A stretch of DNA of 64,000 nucleotides from Chaetorhynchus papuensis (taxonomy: Eukaryota; Chordata; Aves; Passeriformes; Rhipiduridae). The position numbers were made by a program, and so were the translations under genes. The DNA is taken from assembly GCA_013396525.1 (NCBI GenBank), contig VWYX01000778.1, positions 126,109 to 190,108 of the forward strand, given 5' to 3'. Positions 34,720 through 47,600 of this stretch are shown piece after piece. Under the pieces are notes generated by a model. That model made no database searches. It was not told the DNA's origin and saw only the letters and a list, made by a program, of their open reading frames with translations. Every line of letters starts with the position of its first letter. Position 1 is the first letter of the stretch.

Positions 34720-36439
34720 TCTCATTTCTTAAATTATTGCCACAATTTGTAAGATCTTGATTATTCTTAACCTACTCTCCCACTTCTTGTGGACTTCAGT
34801 GGATTTGTTCTTTCTCGTATTACATTTTTGAAAGAAATTGAGGTAGGTGTGACGTTTCACAGGTAAGTATCTGAAGGGATATAGAGTCACAAAATTTTAG
34901 ACTCCCTTTCTGTTTGATTCACTGAATGGTAGAAATGTGGGGAAAATACTATGCATTTAAAAGGAAGACTCTGACTTATATCAAGAAGAAAGTTTCATTT
35001 AAGTATTTTTTCTTAGAGAGAAAGAAAAAACAACAATTTACAAAATTTACATATGCTTTACTTTCCCCTATATCCCTTCACAGAGATATTGAAAAATATT
35101 AGTAGTTTTTAGCTATTAAACTTTTTGTATGTATGAAAAATCAGTGAAGAATTTATTCATGCAACATTTTGGCACATATCACATGCTGTCAGTGCTGTAC
35201 CTGGAGACATTTGTGTATTTCTAGGAAAAACAAAACTGCCTCTTTTTTTTTTTTTTTCCCTGCTTTCTAATTCAGTGAAAGAAATTTCATATATGTCATT
35301 AATAGTGAGAAGGGACTTAATTGATCTGAATGTGCAGGTAAGTGAGGGACATACAGGATCAATTTTAAGCATCAGGTCAATTTTATTAACAATTATCAAG
35401 AATTATGTGCTCTCATTCATCCTAACATCCTGGACATTTAATTAGTTCCAGTGTACAGGAACACACTTCCACCACCTAATCAATAAAGTATGGCATATCA
35501 TCTTTCGTTTAATTTCCTCAGGGGTCAATTAATTCTCTCATATTCTTCACCCTGGAGAGACTAAAACCTCAGTTCTTCTCCCTCCTTCAGAGAAAAAACT
35601 CCTGTTTTCATGTGCTTTTGAAATGGACTATTTAACACTTTTTTACTTCAGTAATTGAGCAAAAATTAATTCATATTTTTTGTCCAATCACCATCCTTTG
35701 GGGTTTTTTTTCTAAAAATGTGATTCCACAGTGCTTCAGACAATGGTGGCCAGGTTGGGGTTGTGGTTGGTGTACTCAATTCCCACTTCTATATAAGTAT
35801 TTGCTTGAAAAAATCGGGGAAGAAAAATCAGTATGTCAGAATAGGAAATCTTTAATTATGAATCTTGAGGATAGCTAAATTGAAGATGTTTGCATAAAAT
35901 AGCCAAGTAGCACACAATTGTTAGTCAAGGTAGAAGGCTTTATGTCTCTCATGGTTAATTAAATATAAATGCAACAGTATGCAATTGCTTTATGTTATGC
36001 TTCCTGGGAATTAAGTGGTATCTCCAGTAATTATGGTTATTACTGGTGGTATAAAGCATTTCATCTCTTCACAGTTACGCAGAAAAGTTTTGCAAACTCC
36101 ATTTTACAGAAAATGCAAAGAAACAAAAGGTAATCCTATGTCACGTGTATCAAGGATTCCTTATATAGTATAGAATTAGTATGATAAAATCTTGATATTA
36201 TAAGAACTCTTACAGCAAGTCTACACTAATCAGCATTTTCTGGCATTTTGTTTGTTTGTTTGCTTTGATTTTTTTTTTTTTTTAGCATATACCTGCAGTT
36301 ATGTTCTTGCTAGTGAACAAGTATATGGATGTATGGATGTTTGTTTCTAGAGGTAGGGTTTTTTTGTGATTTTCAAGAAAATTGCCTATTCAGAGATTTT
36401 CACTTACACCTTCAAACTTTACCATGGACTAAGAGTATT
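34720..36439. other. AT-rich non-coding stretch
   Basis: No gene or interspersed repeat recognised. T runs lie near 35242-35256 and 36271-36284. Confidence 0.5.
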
Positions 36440-36885
36440 GTAGAATAATAGAATAATTTGGGTTGGAAGTGACCTTTAGACGTCCTTCAGTCCAACCTCC
36501 TTCCCATGGGTAGGAACACCTTCTACAAGGCCAGGTTTACCAAAGACCCATCTGACCTTGAATATTTCTGGGGATGAAGCATCCACAGCTTCTCTGGTCA
36601 AACAGTTCCAGTGCTTCACCAACCATGTAATATAAATATTTATTCCTTATTACTAGCCTAAATTTACTCCCTTTTAGTTAAAAAAAAATATCCCTTGCCT
36701 TATCATAACAGTCCATGCTATAAAGCTTGTGCCCATATTTTTTTACAAGCCCCCTTTCAGTACTAAAAGGCTACAACAAGGTCTCCCCAGAGCCTTCTCA
36801 TCTCCAGGCTGAGCAATCTCAACTCTCAGACTTTCGTCACAAGAGAGGTGTTCCATTTCTCTGACCACCTGTGCACCAGAGCAGT
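36440..36885 (-). mobile_element. CR1 LINE 3' end
   Basis: The left edge has degenerate octamers (GTAGAATA, ATAGAATA at 36440-36455). Then come TTTGGGTTGGAAGTGACCTTTAGA and AGTCCAACCTCC, the reverse complement of the CR1 3' UTR. GGTCAAACAGTTCCAGTGCTTCACC (near 36598) and CTCCAGGCTGAGCAATCTCAACTCT (near 36811) are the complement of the ORF2 C-terminal coding block. Frames are broken. The right edge fades after the CTGACCACCTGTG segment. This is a standard 5'-truncated copy, older than the one at 4616 judging by its mismatches. Confidence 0.93.
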
Positions 36886-38935
36886 GGAGTCTTTTGCATT
36901 AGCTGAACATTTGAAAATTTACAAAACTGGAAGTACCTACAAAATAATACTCTGGAAGAAAAAAAGCAAAACAAAACAAATAAACAACCAATCCACAACC
37001 CCTTACTATGTTAGCTGAGGCATCTCATACTACCATTACCTCATTTACAAAACTGAAGAATCTCTTTTATTACTCCTCAAACTGGCAAGCGACAGGTGTC
37101 AGACAAATGTGCAATAGAAAATAGATGTCATATTTAAAAAATACTGCACCTCTGGAGAATTTGTGTCTAACTTCCTGAAATGTAGGAGTTTAAACTCATT
37201 CTGGTTTTGCTGTTTCACCTTGCTGTGGATGTTTACATTACTAAAAACTGCTTAACACTGAAAATCAGAATTCTCCAATCTGTGTGAAGTTCTGCAAACA
37301 AATTCGGGGGGAAAATCTTATTTCCAAACACAGACAAGTAGTAACAAGCAATTATAATTCAATCGTAATATTTTTATGTATTCTTGCTATCTGCTATATT
37401 TGTCATTAGGTGCCTTCTTTCTTCAATTCCTCCTAAGCAGTTAAAATAGCTTTTAAAATGATAAACTACGTTATTATTGTTTTTCAATTCTACTTACTGA
37501 TAATCATTATAATAAAAATTATACGCAATACTTGGATAATGCAAAGAAACATGAACTATATGTTGCAGAACCAAACTGGTATTTTCTTATTTTCAGTAAA
37601 ACAGAAATTGGTTTCAAATTTTACCTGGGTGTATTGGCAACACAAAGGTAAACAGAAGTTTTCTGACAGAGTCATATTGCTGTGACACAAAGGAACTACT
37701 GGAAGGCAGAACAGTTTTTGCTGTGAGTAAAATACAGGAATTGTGTTTTTCTTGCCTTCTCATTAAAAAAAAAGGCAAACAAACAAAAAGAATAGACAAA
37801 GATTGGATAATGGATGGCTACAGGTCTGCTTCTCTTCAAATAAATGGAGCTCTGATGAAAATAGTGAAAATTTTGCTGTCAGACCCAAATATACAATTAA
37901 TGGCATCACAGCTGCTCAAACAACCCATATAATAATTTGTAATTAACTATGTGGGGTGGTTTGATTCTAGCATATTGCACCCAAATAGTTTGGAGTTCTC
38001 AAAGAACTTTGATGGTTGTACACCTACGTGAAGAGAAAAATTCACAGACATTCTTCCAGCAGCTTTTGGAAGTTAACGTTAACAACATGCTGCAAGTACT
38101 TGTTCTGGACATCATTGATAAAGTAGATAAATGCAGTATATATATTTATATTCCAAGAATAGAATGTAAAATACCCATACCAATCCAACCAGCTCCTGAC
38201 AGATTTCTATTTTAAAATCTAATCTGTGGGTACCAGGCACCTGGATGAAGCACACATTAAATCTCATACAATATCACTGTATGTCTTGTTCTATCAAACT
38301 GATGTTTCATGTTGAAACTGAATTCATTGAAAATTATTTGCTTTCTTCAATGAGTTTTTGCTTCATGTGTTACTGATATATTTCACCGTTTGAAATTATA
38401 TTGAATAATATAATCAAGAGGCCAAAAAATAATTTAGCTTTGACAAGAAAAATTTCGTTAAGTGGATTTACATAAGACATATATTTTTATCATGCTGTTA
38501 TTGTCTTACTTGCTATCAACTCAGCCACCTGAAAATAAAACATGAACAGCATCAATAAATTTGTCGTATTTTCAGTGTTACTCTAAAAAGTTAATAGTTA
38601 CAATTACATGCTACCTGGATGGCATTTATACATTTCAGAATATTGCTTCTTGACAAGTAAAACACCAGTTTCATTTTACAGTGGGTTACATTACTTCGTG
38701 TACTTAAAGCTTTCAAGAGCTAAGGCATGACTAACATTTTTTGCATTGCTCTTCAACATGGCAGCAAATAACTTCCTCCTGAAGAAGAGGAAGTTGTCTC
38801 TGAAACCTTCTATATATATATTTCTGTATTGTGAAAACAAGGACTCTCTGCATAACCCACTGCATAACACAAAGTATGGAGAACAAAAGAGCTCAGGTTT
38901 TTTTTTTTTTTTAACTTCAATATATAATGTCAACT
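36886..38935. other. AT-rich non-coding stretch
   Basis: No gene recognised. A T run lies at 38898-38912, shortly before the CR1 fragment. Confidence 0.5.
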
Positions 38936-39553
38936 CTGGACAGGAGGAGAGCAGACTTTAGGCTGCTCAGGGAACTAGTAAGTCCCCTGGGTAAAACGTT
39001 TTTTTCAGGTTCTGGTGTACATTAGTGCTGGTCACTTTTTAAACATCACGTCCTAAGGGCACAAGAGCAGGCAATTCCTAAATGTTGCAAATCAAGCAGA
39101 GGAGGCAGAAGGCTGGCTTCACGAAACAATATTCTTCTTTTGGAAATAAGATGGAAAAGGAAAATGCATGTTCAGTGGAAGCAAAGTCTCAGAAAAATGT
39201 GCAAGTGGAAGCAAGGTCAAGTTATGTGAGAAGAACACAAAGATGCTCCTTGCCACTTCAAGGAGAAAATTCATGTGGCAGAAGCTCAACTGGAGATGAA
39301 GCTGGACAGAAATGTTGGGGACAGTGAATAGAGTTTTTTCAAATATTTTAATGGCAAAAGGCAGTGTGAAAATAACACTGTCTCATTACAGGGTGAGGAT
39401 GGTCATCTCATAAACAGGGACATGGACAAGGCAGAGGTGTGTTACATATTCTTTGCCTCTGTCTTCAATACAGATGCTGGACCAAGGGGATCTCAGTGTC
39501 CTGTGAGAATGACCAGCCCCCAGTTGACCCTGAACTTGTGCAGGATCTGTGTT
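38936..39553 (+). mobile_element. CR1 LINE fragment, ORF2 endonuclease-RT linker region
   Basis: The translation, with frame changes, follows CR1 ORF2. LDRRRADFRLLRELVS is at 38936-38983. LFKHHVLRAQEQAIPKC comes near 39040-39085. WKQGQVM..EEHKDA lies near 39210. FKYFNGKRQCENN spans about 39341-39380. NRDMDKAEV and FFASVFNTDAGP lie at 39412-39485. VDPELVQDL lies near 39525. At least three frameshifts or stops break it. It ends just before the reverse transcriptase core and is joined directly to a family B LTR tail, with no CR1 3' end present. Confidence 0.85.
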
Positions 39554-39555
39554 CC

Positions 39556-39709
39556 CACCCTTTGTGACTGGCCCTGCCTTCGCCAGGGACACACCTGTTT
39601 TGGAGCCAGCTGGCATTGGCTCTGCTGGACATGGAGGAAGCTTCTGGTGGCTGCTCACAGAAGCCACTCTTGTAGCCTCCCCAAAACTTGGTCATACAAA
39701 CCTAATACA
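39556..39709 (-). mobile_element. LTR fragment, family B (5' end of LTR)
   Basis: It contains GCCCTGCCTTCGCCAGGGACA, TTTTGGAGCCAGCTGGCATTGGCTCTG, GGAAGCTTCTGGTGGCTGCTCACAGAAGCCAC and the end CATACAAACCTAATACA at 39709. These are the family B 5' terminal blocks, on the minus strand. About 154 bp survive. Confidence 0.85.
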
Positions 39710-42499
39710 TGTTCAATTCTAGATTAAAAGCAGGCTTGTCATGCTACACCCTTTAATCTGTTTTCTCAACCTGTCCTAGAGCTGTGAGGAGAAAGGACTT
39801 TTCTCCTCCACTTTTCCAGTGTGTTTCCTGTTCCTTCATCATCACTACCATATTTCTCATGCTAAGTGCATAAATACACTATCCTGACAATCTGTCTGAG
39901 GTTCTTTAGCTCACACTGGTAGCCACCATTTAGTTCTGCCTGCAATATGCCTTGTCCTACATTGCATCCAATATGGCATTCTGTTGCTGCACAAGCTTAG
40001 AAATCTTAACTCAGGCCTCGGCTACTGGGAAAAAACTGAAGGCAAGGGGTACCAAATGATGAATAAACTCTGAAATGGGTCACTGATGTCCATTAAATTA
40101 AAACATTACAGATTAATAATATCTGTTAATGTATTGGAGACAACGGTTTCAGTGGTACTTCAGAGTTTTTTTGAGTGGACAGGTATCCATCATCAGCTAT
40201 GCTAAGAAACCTGGGAAAGCTGAGACAGTGAAGTGTACATAATCCTGTTTTGAGAGCCCAGTTATACAGGAAAGCTAACAAAGAGCTAACTATAGGAAAA
40301 CTATTCATAAGAAATCAATTTATGTGAAAGCTAAAGAAGAAATAAGTATGTTTTCTTGGCCAAATATGAAGTATTATGGTAACCCAGAAGCCATCAACTG
40401 AGCAATAATAATTGATATTCCAGACATAAACTAAAAAGAACATGTACAGTGCATTTATTCACTTTGCAACTTTCAAGATAGTTCTTGTACCACTGTTACC
40501 TTATTTAAAGCCTGAATTTGTTTAGCTCCAGCTTCTTGCCAACAAATGTAATTACATTTTCTATGCCTGATAAAATAATGTTTTCCAACTAACATTCTTT
40601 AAGTGCTTGAAAACTGTCATTGAACCACCTGCAAACTTTTATTAACAAACAATTAGATCAGAATTTCCGGGTTTAGATCTCAGGGAAAAAAAAAACAAAC
40701 AACCTTGTCAATAATCCCTATGACTGTTTCTTTACATCTTTAATTTTTGATAGCTATTTAGACTTGGAGATTTTAGAACCAAAAGGAGTGATCCCATGTT
40801 GGTTATATATGGAAGTACTGATTTTTTCCTTCTGTGAAGTTACATTTTTTGTCCTATTGGACCAAAAATTGGATAATAATGTCACAGGTAGCTTGTGTTT
40901 TGTTGATTTTCCTAATGACCACAAGTTTTCTGTAAGCCACTCTTTTCAGAGAGAAGGTTGCTGTACAGAAAATATAGTTGTAATGCATTATTTTTTCTTG
41001 CAATTGTATTGGGAGAAACCTTGTTCCACTGCAAAAGGCTTACTAAATAACTCAGAGCACTATACAGCAATTTTTTCCCTATTGCTGAACACCTTGAGTC
41101 AGGTCCAAATAAAATGTGTGGATTATTTTCTTTCATGTCATTGTTAAGAATGTTTAAGATGATTAATGAATGTTTAAGAACCAAGAATCAAGATCTTCCA
41201 AAATGTCATGTCTTTGTTTAAGTTGTACATTTACATTAAGATGCAAGTAATTTAGTCATTTTTAATCCCCATAAGCAGTGTCATTTTAAATTCCATTCTA
41301 TCATTTGCTGAGATGTGTGTGATTTGTAACAGATCAAATACCTTGTGATAATGGAAGTGAAGCACATCAAAACTATTACTAGTACCAAAAAAGAAAAAAA
41401 GTAGTTTTATCAAAAATGTTACCAAAATAATTCTAAAGGATGTAGGGGTTTTTTTATCCATAAACTATGCTCACTGAAATAATTTGCATTGCTGTCCTTT
41501 ACTTATTTGTTCATCTTTTCCTTTGTGAGGTGTTCCTTATTTTGCCCAAGATCAATATTCTGATGACTCAATAGCTAAGATGCATCTGTAAGCATTTTCA
41601 AACAGTGCTGCATTAGCTGTCTTCCAACTCTAGAACATTTCTAATGTCTCATGACTTACCAAAAACCAATTCACCTGATTCTTTTGAAGCTCTGAAATGA
41701 TAATTATCTCACCACTAAAAATGTAGTGAGGCAAGATGTCACATGCAATCATGGTAGACCATATAGTAAAACCTAGAAGGTTGTTTGCTGAGGTTTTTGT
41801 TTGGTTAGTTGGTTAGGTTGGTTTTGTAGTTTGGTTTTTTTTCCTACAAAACGGGTTAATTTCTTTTCCAGGAAATGAAAATAATGTGATCTAAAATAAA
41901 CTGTGCCAAAAAAAAAAGCACATGTATCAAAACATAGCAGTTGATTCAGACTGCTAGAGTGAATTACTTGCCTCATAATCAGTATGTGTTCTGCTACTCA
42001 ATCCCATTAAGTTAGGATTACACTCCTCTTCTTTGTACAGTAAGATTTTGATGTGTGAGACAGTTTGCTTCTCAGAAATACATAGAAAAGGGGTTTTTTA
42101 GCACTTTTACACATTTGTTATTCTCCAATTTGTAAAATTATTTATCTGGGGAGTCATAGAAAGCCTAGGAAAAAGCTGCATTTATTTAATAATTGAATTG
42201 TTTCATAAGACTACTAGTATAATAGTAGTTATTATTGAGTATATTATTGAGTATTATTATTGAATATAACTACTAATAGCAGTTATTCTCAACTAGCTTT
42301 CTGTAGCTGGCACTCAATTTAGTCATTATTTGTCTGACCTAACATAGCTACTTTGACAAAAATCAGTCAATAACTATTGCTAAACCCAGTTTTATTTAAT
42401 ATACAAATATATTTGATTAATAAGGTTCATACAGAAGCTTTGTGAGATGGTTATGAAACACATACAGAGAAACAGAATACCTTATCTTAAAATAAACAT

Positions 42500-42500
42500 N
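42500..42500. other. Single ambiguous base
   Basis: One N in AT-rich sequence. Confidence 0.99.
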
Positions 42501-43427
42501 TAATTAACCACAACTCATAAAAAACTAAAAAAATTAAAATAAATAAAAGAAGGATGTTTCTAACATCTGTCGTTTCCTTGAAAGCAGAAAAGGATATGAC
42601 ATTACAAAAGAGCACAATATTTTTGCATTTAATATCTTGTTTGCTTGCAGGGTCATGAAAAACCCTATATTCAGAGACTGAGGTGAGTGGAAGCTTTTTT
42701 AATGGAATTGAAGTTCACAACAGATGATTTAGTAGTTTTATTGCCACTGGGAAGAGAGCTCAGTGCAATGTCAAAATGAAACAACAGTACAAGAGAAAAC
42801 AAAAGCAATTATAACATACATGATTTAGGGTCATGTTCTTGTGCTACATTTCAATTCAGTTAAACTAGGCAGTCTTTGGATAGTATTTGTTCCAAACCTA
42901 AAATTCCCTAAGGCTAGTCTGACAAGCCTAGAAAGAAATCAGTTCATAAGTAAATGATAGCTTAAACAAAAAGTTTAAAATTGGATTAAAAGTGTGTAAT
43001 TGCATTATATTAATTCAAAGCTACATTTGTCATAAGAAAAATTCTTCACATATTCACTAAATTATAATCTTTTTAAGGTCAAAATAAACATATATAATTA
43101 CGTTCTCACCTTGAAATAATGCTTCACTTAAAAAATCCAAGTATGACCAAATCGGAAAGTTGTGCTTTCAGCAACATTAATTCCTACTGGTTTCTAAGTA
43201 ATTTCCCTAAAATCATCATCCAAAAATTATTCTCAAAAAATGAAAACTCAGCCTGTGCCTTGAACAGACTATAAATATCTCAGGATATTTGGAATCTGGA
43301 CAAAGCCAGGTTCCAAAACTTAGTGTATATGTATATACATTTTCAGATCTAATCATTAGGAAACACCTTGATGATTGTCACACTTAAATTTCATTAAGGT
43401 AAATGAGATTTAAGTACATATGTTGTA

Positions 43428-43453
43428 CATAATACATCTTAAGATGTATTATG
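43428..43453. repeat. 26-bp perfect palindrome
   Basis: CATAATACATCTT is followed immediately by its exact reverse complement AAGATGTATTATG, with no loop. The next bases outward (A and C) do not pair, so it ends cleanly. I see no gene or mobile element edge beside it. Confidence 0.95.
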
Positions 43454-44153
43454 CAGAGGGATTATCACAGTATAATCTAAACTTAATTTTGAAGTTTTCT
43501 TTACAGAAATGAAGGAAAAATTGGACTTTTTATATGAATATTTAAAAGATGAAAGATTCCTTATGCTCTGACCTTTTCCTTCTTTTTCCACACACTGTTG
43601 AGGAACACCAGACAACCAGCTTCATCTAGATCACTAACATTTAATGACAGCTAAAACCAGGTGATTGACAGCCTTAGTGAGTGGCAGAAGAAAAGGTATT
43701 ACTTGAATATTCTAGTTTTGTTCTATCAAATTGCTTATTTTTCATAGACTCATGAATAAACATTATTTACTTCCATTTCTAAATATATTATTTTCATACA
43801 AAATGCCTTTGACCAACAAGGCAGGACAAGGAATTAGCAACATTGCCTTTACTTACTCCTTTTCTTTTTGGTATCTTGAATCAAGTGTGTCTCCTCTGGC
43901 AAATCTCCATCTTCATCCTTTTCTTCTTTGCATTATTTTTCTAAGAGCCATGTATTGCTTCTACCAATAAATCTCTGCTGGAAGCTACTATTAAATATAT
44001 GAGACTTTCCAGAGAGCAAAAGAACTTTCAGAATTAATAAAACACAGCTACTGACATGAAAAACTATATCAATTGGTTTAGTATGCATCAATACTGTCGG
44101 AAAAATTTTCAGCAGGGATGTTGATTTGGCCTATGAAGATAGTGTTACATTAA

Positions 44154-44190
44154 TTCTATAAGAAACATTAAATTCTATAAGAGACAAATA
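44154..44190. repeat. Short two-copy tandem repeat
   Basis: ATTCTATAAGAAACATTAA is followed at once by ATTCTATAAGAGACAAATA. Confidence 0.6.
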
Positions 44191-44349
44191 AACAACAAAA
44201 AAGTCTTCCCTAAGCGGTTTGTGGCTGTTGAATGCTTCTGCCACTTTTTAACCACTATATTTATGCCATAAGTAATAAATTAAATAGTGTCATAGAACTT
44301 GGCACTGGCAAAATATACTTAAACTGCAGATCCTTGTACACTTTTATTC

Positions 44350-44520
44350 CATTAAAACTGGTCTCCCCAATAACCCTTGTGCACAGTTTGGGAGAAAAGC
44401 CAGGAGCTGCTCTCAGCAGGCAGTTCACTGAAGCCACACTTGTCAGGGGTCTGAGATCTTAATGTCATGGCTGTGGGCCCGTCTGACAAAAGGCTGCAGG
44501 GCCAATGAACGGCCCCAGAA
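44350..44520. repeat. Unclassified GC-richer block
   Basis: About 170 bp of raised GC stand in an AT-rich setting. A CAGCAGGCAGTTCACTGAAGCC-type segment at about 44414 weakly recalls the AGCTTCTCACAGAAGCCAC block of family B LTRs. The following GGGCCCGTCTGAC..GGCTGCAGGGCC..GGCCCC stretch matches nothing I recognise. It could be a decayed LTR piece or an unrelated retroposed sequence. Confidence 0.3.
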
Positions 44521-44606
44521 AATTTTCAGTTATTACTGCAACAATCTGGCCTTAAAAACCTTAACCAAAAAGATAATTTGTGAGAAACTTCACAGAGCAT
44601 GTGATT

Positions 44607-44629
44607 AAAAAAAAAAAAAAAAAAAAAAA
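44607..44629. repeat. 23-base poly(A) run
   Basis: Uninterrupted run of A ending with T at 44630. It is the longest homopolymer in the window and lies about 90 bp after the GC-richer block at 44350-44520. Confidence 0.95.
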
Positions 44630-47600
44630 TCCTAACACTAAAGGGAAAGAAAAAGCATTTTCTACACTGAACAAAAATTACCTTAAATGACCATGTTTAG
44701 AGAAGCATAAAGAATGAGAGAATTGGTCCAACCTATTGTTTTCTGTCAAGTCCAGCACCCCTTCAGAGAGGTATTTGTTTTTGTAGTGACTCAGAAGAAT
44801 GCAGAGAAGCTTTTATTGGGTTATATAATTTGATGTGTGTATATATAAAAATATGCTTATGGTATTACAATGACAAGATCTTTGGTTTATAACATTTATC
44901 AAAGATAGTTAAAATTATATCTTAACAAGATACAACATAACAAGAGGAAAAAGTGAGAAAGATAGCTATAGAGAAACGAAGGAAAGAAAAATCGTCTTGT
45001 GAGAAGTTCTATTAATTTTGTATATTTTGAATTGGACATTTTATTAAAATAATATAAATAGGACAGGGAGGTAGTTAAGAATGCTAACCATAAAGATACA
45101 GCAGATTAAAAAACAAATCCAAGAGATGTGTGGTAAGATTAAAGGCTTCTCTTGTAAAAATCTTCAAAGGGAGTCCAAAATATTAGCAGATGCAATAAAG
45201 ATATGCCTGCCTTTGGAAGGTTGGAGTATGTAGATCAACAGAGAAGTAATCTGTGCCTGGAGATTACTGTTGAACAAGATGGTTTTGAGAGAGAGCATTC
45301 AATAACTCATTAAAAAGCTCAGGCTATTAAAAGGCCACCAGTAGAACTAAGGTGTTTTTTTTTTCAGGGTATCAGCATTCTGTGAAGGAGATAGAAATGG
45401 CATAATCCAAAATATTATTTAACTGAGAAATGAGAGTTTCTGTCCTAATTGCTGTTTTTCTTAGGTGTGTCTGTTGAGGAGGAGGACAAGGGGAAGTAAA
45501 AATTCTTTTTCCTTCACCTATAACATAGAATGTGAGTGAATTTTCCATAATCACCTTATTGATATATCTGAATGAACATTGTCATTCTCCATTAGAAACA
45601 CTGAAAATAAATTGGTGGATTATAAGGAAGTAGAACATTTTCTGCCAGGCCTGAAAATAGGTAAAGGGTACAAAAAAAGTCTGTACTGTGCTGGAGTAAG
45701 AGAATTTGATGGCAGAGAAACTGGTTGAGAAGTTACCTGTATTTTCATTAAGGAGATTATAGTCAGGAAAGAGAAGACTTTTTTTAAAACATTGGAAGAG
45801 TCTGCTCAGAGTTCAGCCTACTTTGAGATAAAACTGACCATCCCTCTGATTATCAAAGGACACTGAAGACTTTCATCTCTAAAACTTATGTATGTGAAAA
45901 TGCTTAAGTAAAAAAGGCTGTCTCAGTTCATTTTCATCCCAATTCATGCATCTTTACAGATTTGATGATTTCAGTTCTAGCTATTCCCTTTGAATTATCA
46001 GTCTTCAAAGGTTTTTTCCTGGAGTTAGCTAGCTCTTCACTAGACATTTGCACATACATAGTGTAGTATAAAACAAAGAAAACAGAAATGGTAGTTCCAC
46101 CATGAATGTTTGTAGTCCCAGGTAGATAAAGACTATTTCTTCTTCAAGACTTTCCAAATACAAGAAATCTGTGAGTTTTGTGTTTGTCTTCAAACTAGTT
46201 TAGCCAAAAATATAGCATTTAAAATGAAATAAAATTAATAGGAGCCATATTAACTATCTTCTGGGTAGTATTCAAGGAATTTATTTTTTTTTCTCCTCAA
46301 GAATCAAAATTTACAAACTTTACTGTGACACACCAGTCTATTAATTCCTCAAGTCCAGGCTTTGTCAAAATGGCTAATGCTTGCTCTCTTGCTTCTTTTA
46401 TGTGTCCTGTTTTGTTATGTTGAACCATGAATAACTAATTTAAATAACTATACGGTTTTTACATTAACTCATATGATATGCTGAAAACAAACAAGAAGCT
46501 GAATAGTTGAAATTTCATTCAGATCAAGAAGCAAATATGTGGACGACTTCTGAAGAACAGGCTTCTTGGTCATCCTTTAATCACAGATATATGCTCTTAA
46601 TTAAAGATAAGAAACAGGGATTATTCTCTTGATCCAGTTGCTTACCTGGCCATGTTCTGCTATTGGAATTTCAGGTAGAGTTATTCTGCTCATGCCTATA
46701 TTTAACTACTTGCTTGTACTTGAACCTAGAGCTTGTGTTGTGCTCAAACAGAACTTTTGTGAGCCAAGTAAAAGAAAACCACAAGCTTCATTCCTTTTAA
46801 TAGTTAGATATACAAAGAAAGCTTTTAAGATATATAAATAGAAATAGCTTACAAGGAAATTGTTTACAGATGCAGTTATTTGAAAGTAGAACTGAAAAAA
46901 TAAGGCTTGAATGATTTTCAAGAACAAGCAGCAGAGAAAATTCCTATCTAAAAGCTCTGACACAATCAAGCAATAGAGATTGCAAGACTGCATGAGCACC
47001 TGATGTTGGGCATTAAAAGCCAAAGTATTAAATTTCTGAAACCCCAAGAAGCCTGTGTCATCTTGTTAAGTGCTGGATTTGTAGCTATTTTAAAAGATAA
47101 ATCTGCTAGAATCTGTGTGAAACCATTTGGAATATTTTCCCATCAAAATGCGAGGTTTCAAACTAGCCCAGACATGCAGCTTAAAACAGTATATTCCTGA
47201 AGTGGTAATTGGAACAGCTGTAAAAACCAGAGTGTGCAAGATTCAAGCTGAGAAGGGCTAGCTGTACAAAAGACAGAGAGTGGAAAGATTAAAACAGATC
47301 TTGACAGATGGGACTTTTTTTATACAATGAATCATAAACAAACAAGGAGGAGCTTGCAGAAATGATTGAAAGAAATAATGCCACAATATCTATCCAAAGA
47401 AGGTGCAATCTTTTAGTAATCAAGTATCCAAAAAACAGTTAAGAAAAGTAAAAACAAAACCAATATGTTAAAAAAGAAAAAAAAGTGCTTAATGGATAAG
47501 AACTTCTTGAACTGAATATTAAACATATTTTCCTCTGGTGTGATATAAATTGGTGCCATTTTGAAGCAATTGCATAACAATCAAAATGGAATTAGAAAGT

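Larger units (their letters stand above)
39710..44349. other. AT-rich non-coding stretch
   Basis: No gene or interspersed repeat recognised. It contains the longest open frame outside the gap (40764-41147 plus, 127 codons), which has no recognisable domain. There is also a T/G-rich GGTT-type tract at about 41792-41842, an ATTATTGAGT-rich stretch at 42220-42290, one N at 42500 and the palindrome at 43428-43453. Confidence 0.5.

Noticed and set aside
34486..34752. Open frames made of unknown residues
   Set aside because: They span the run of N and carry no information.
40764..41147. 127-codon plus-strand frame, the longest outside the gap
   Set aside because: No recognisable domain, AT-driven composition, overlapping frames on the other strand, and a length within chance for 64 kb read in six frames.
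46706..47047. 113-codon minus-strand frame
   Set aside because: No domain recognised; F- and L-rich residues follow from AT-rich DNA.
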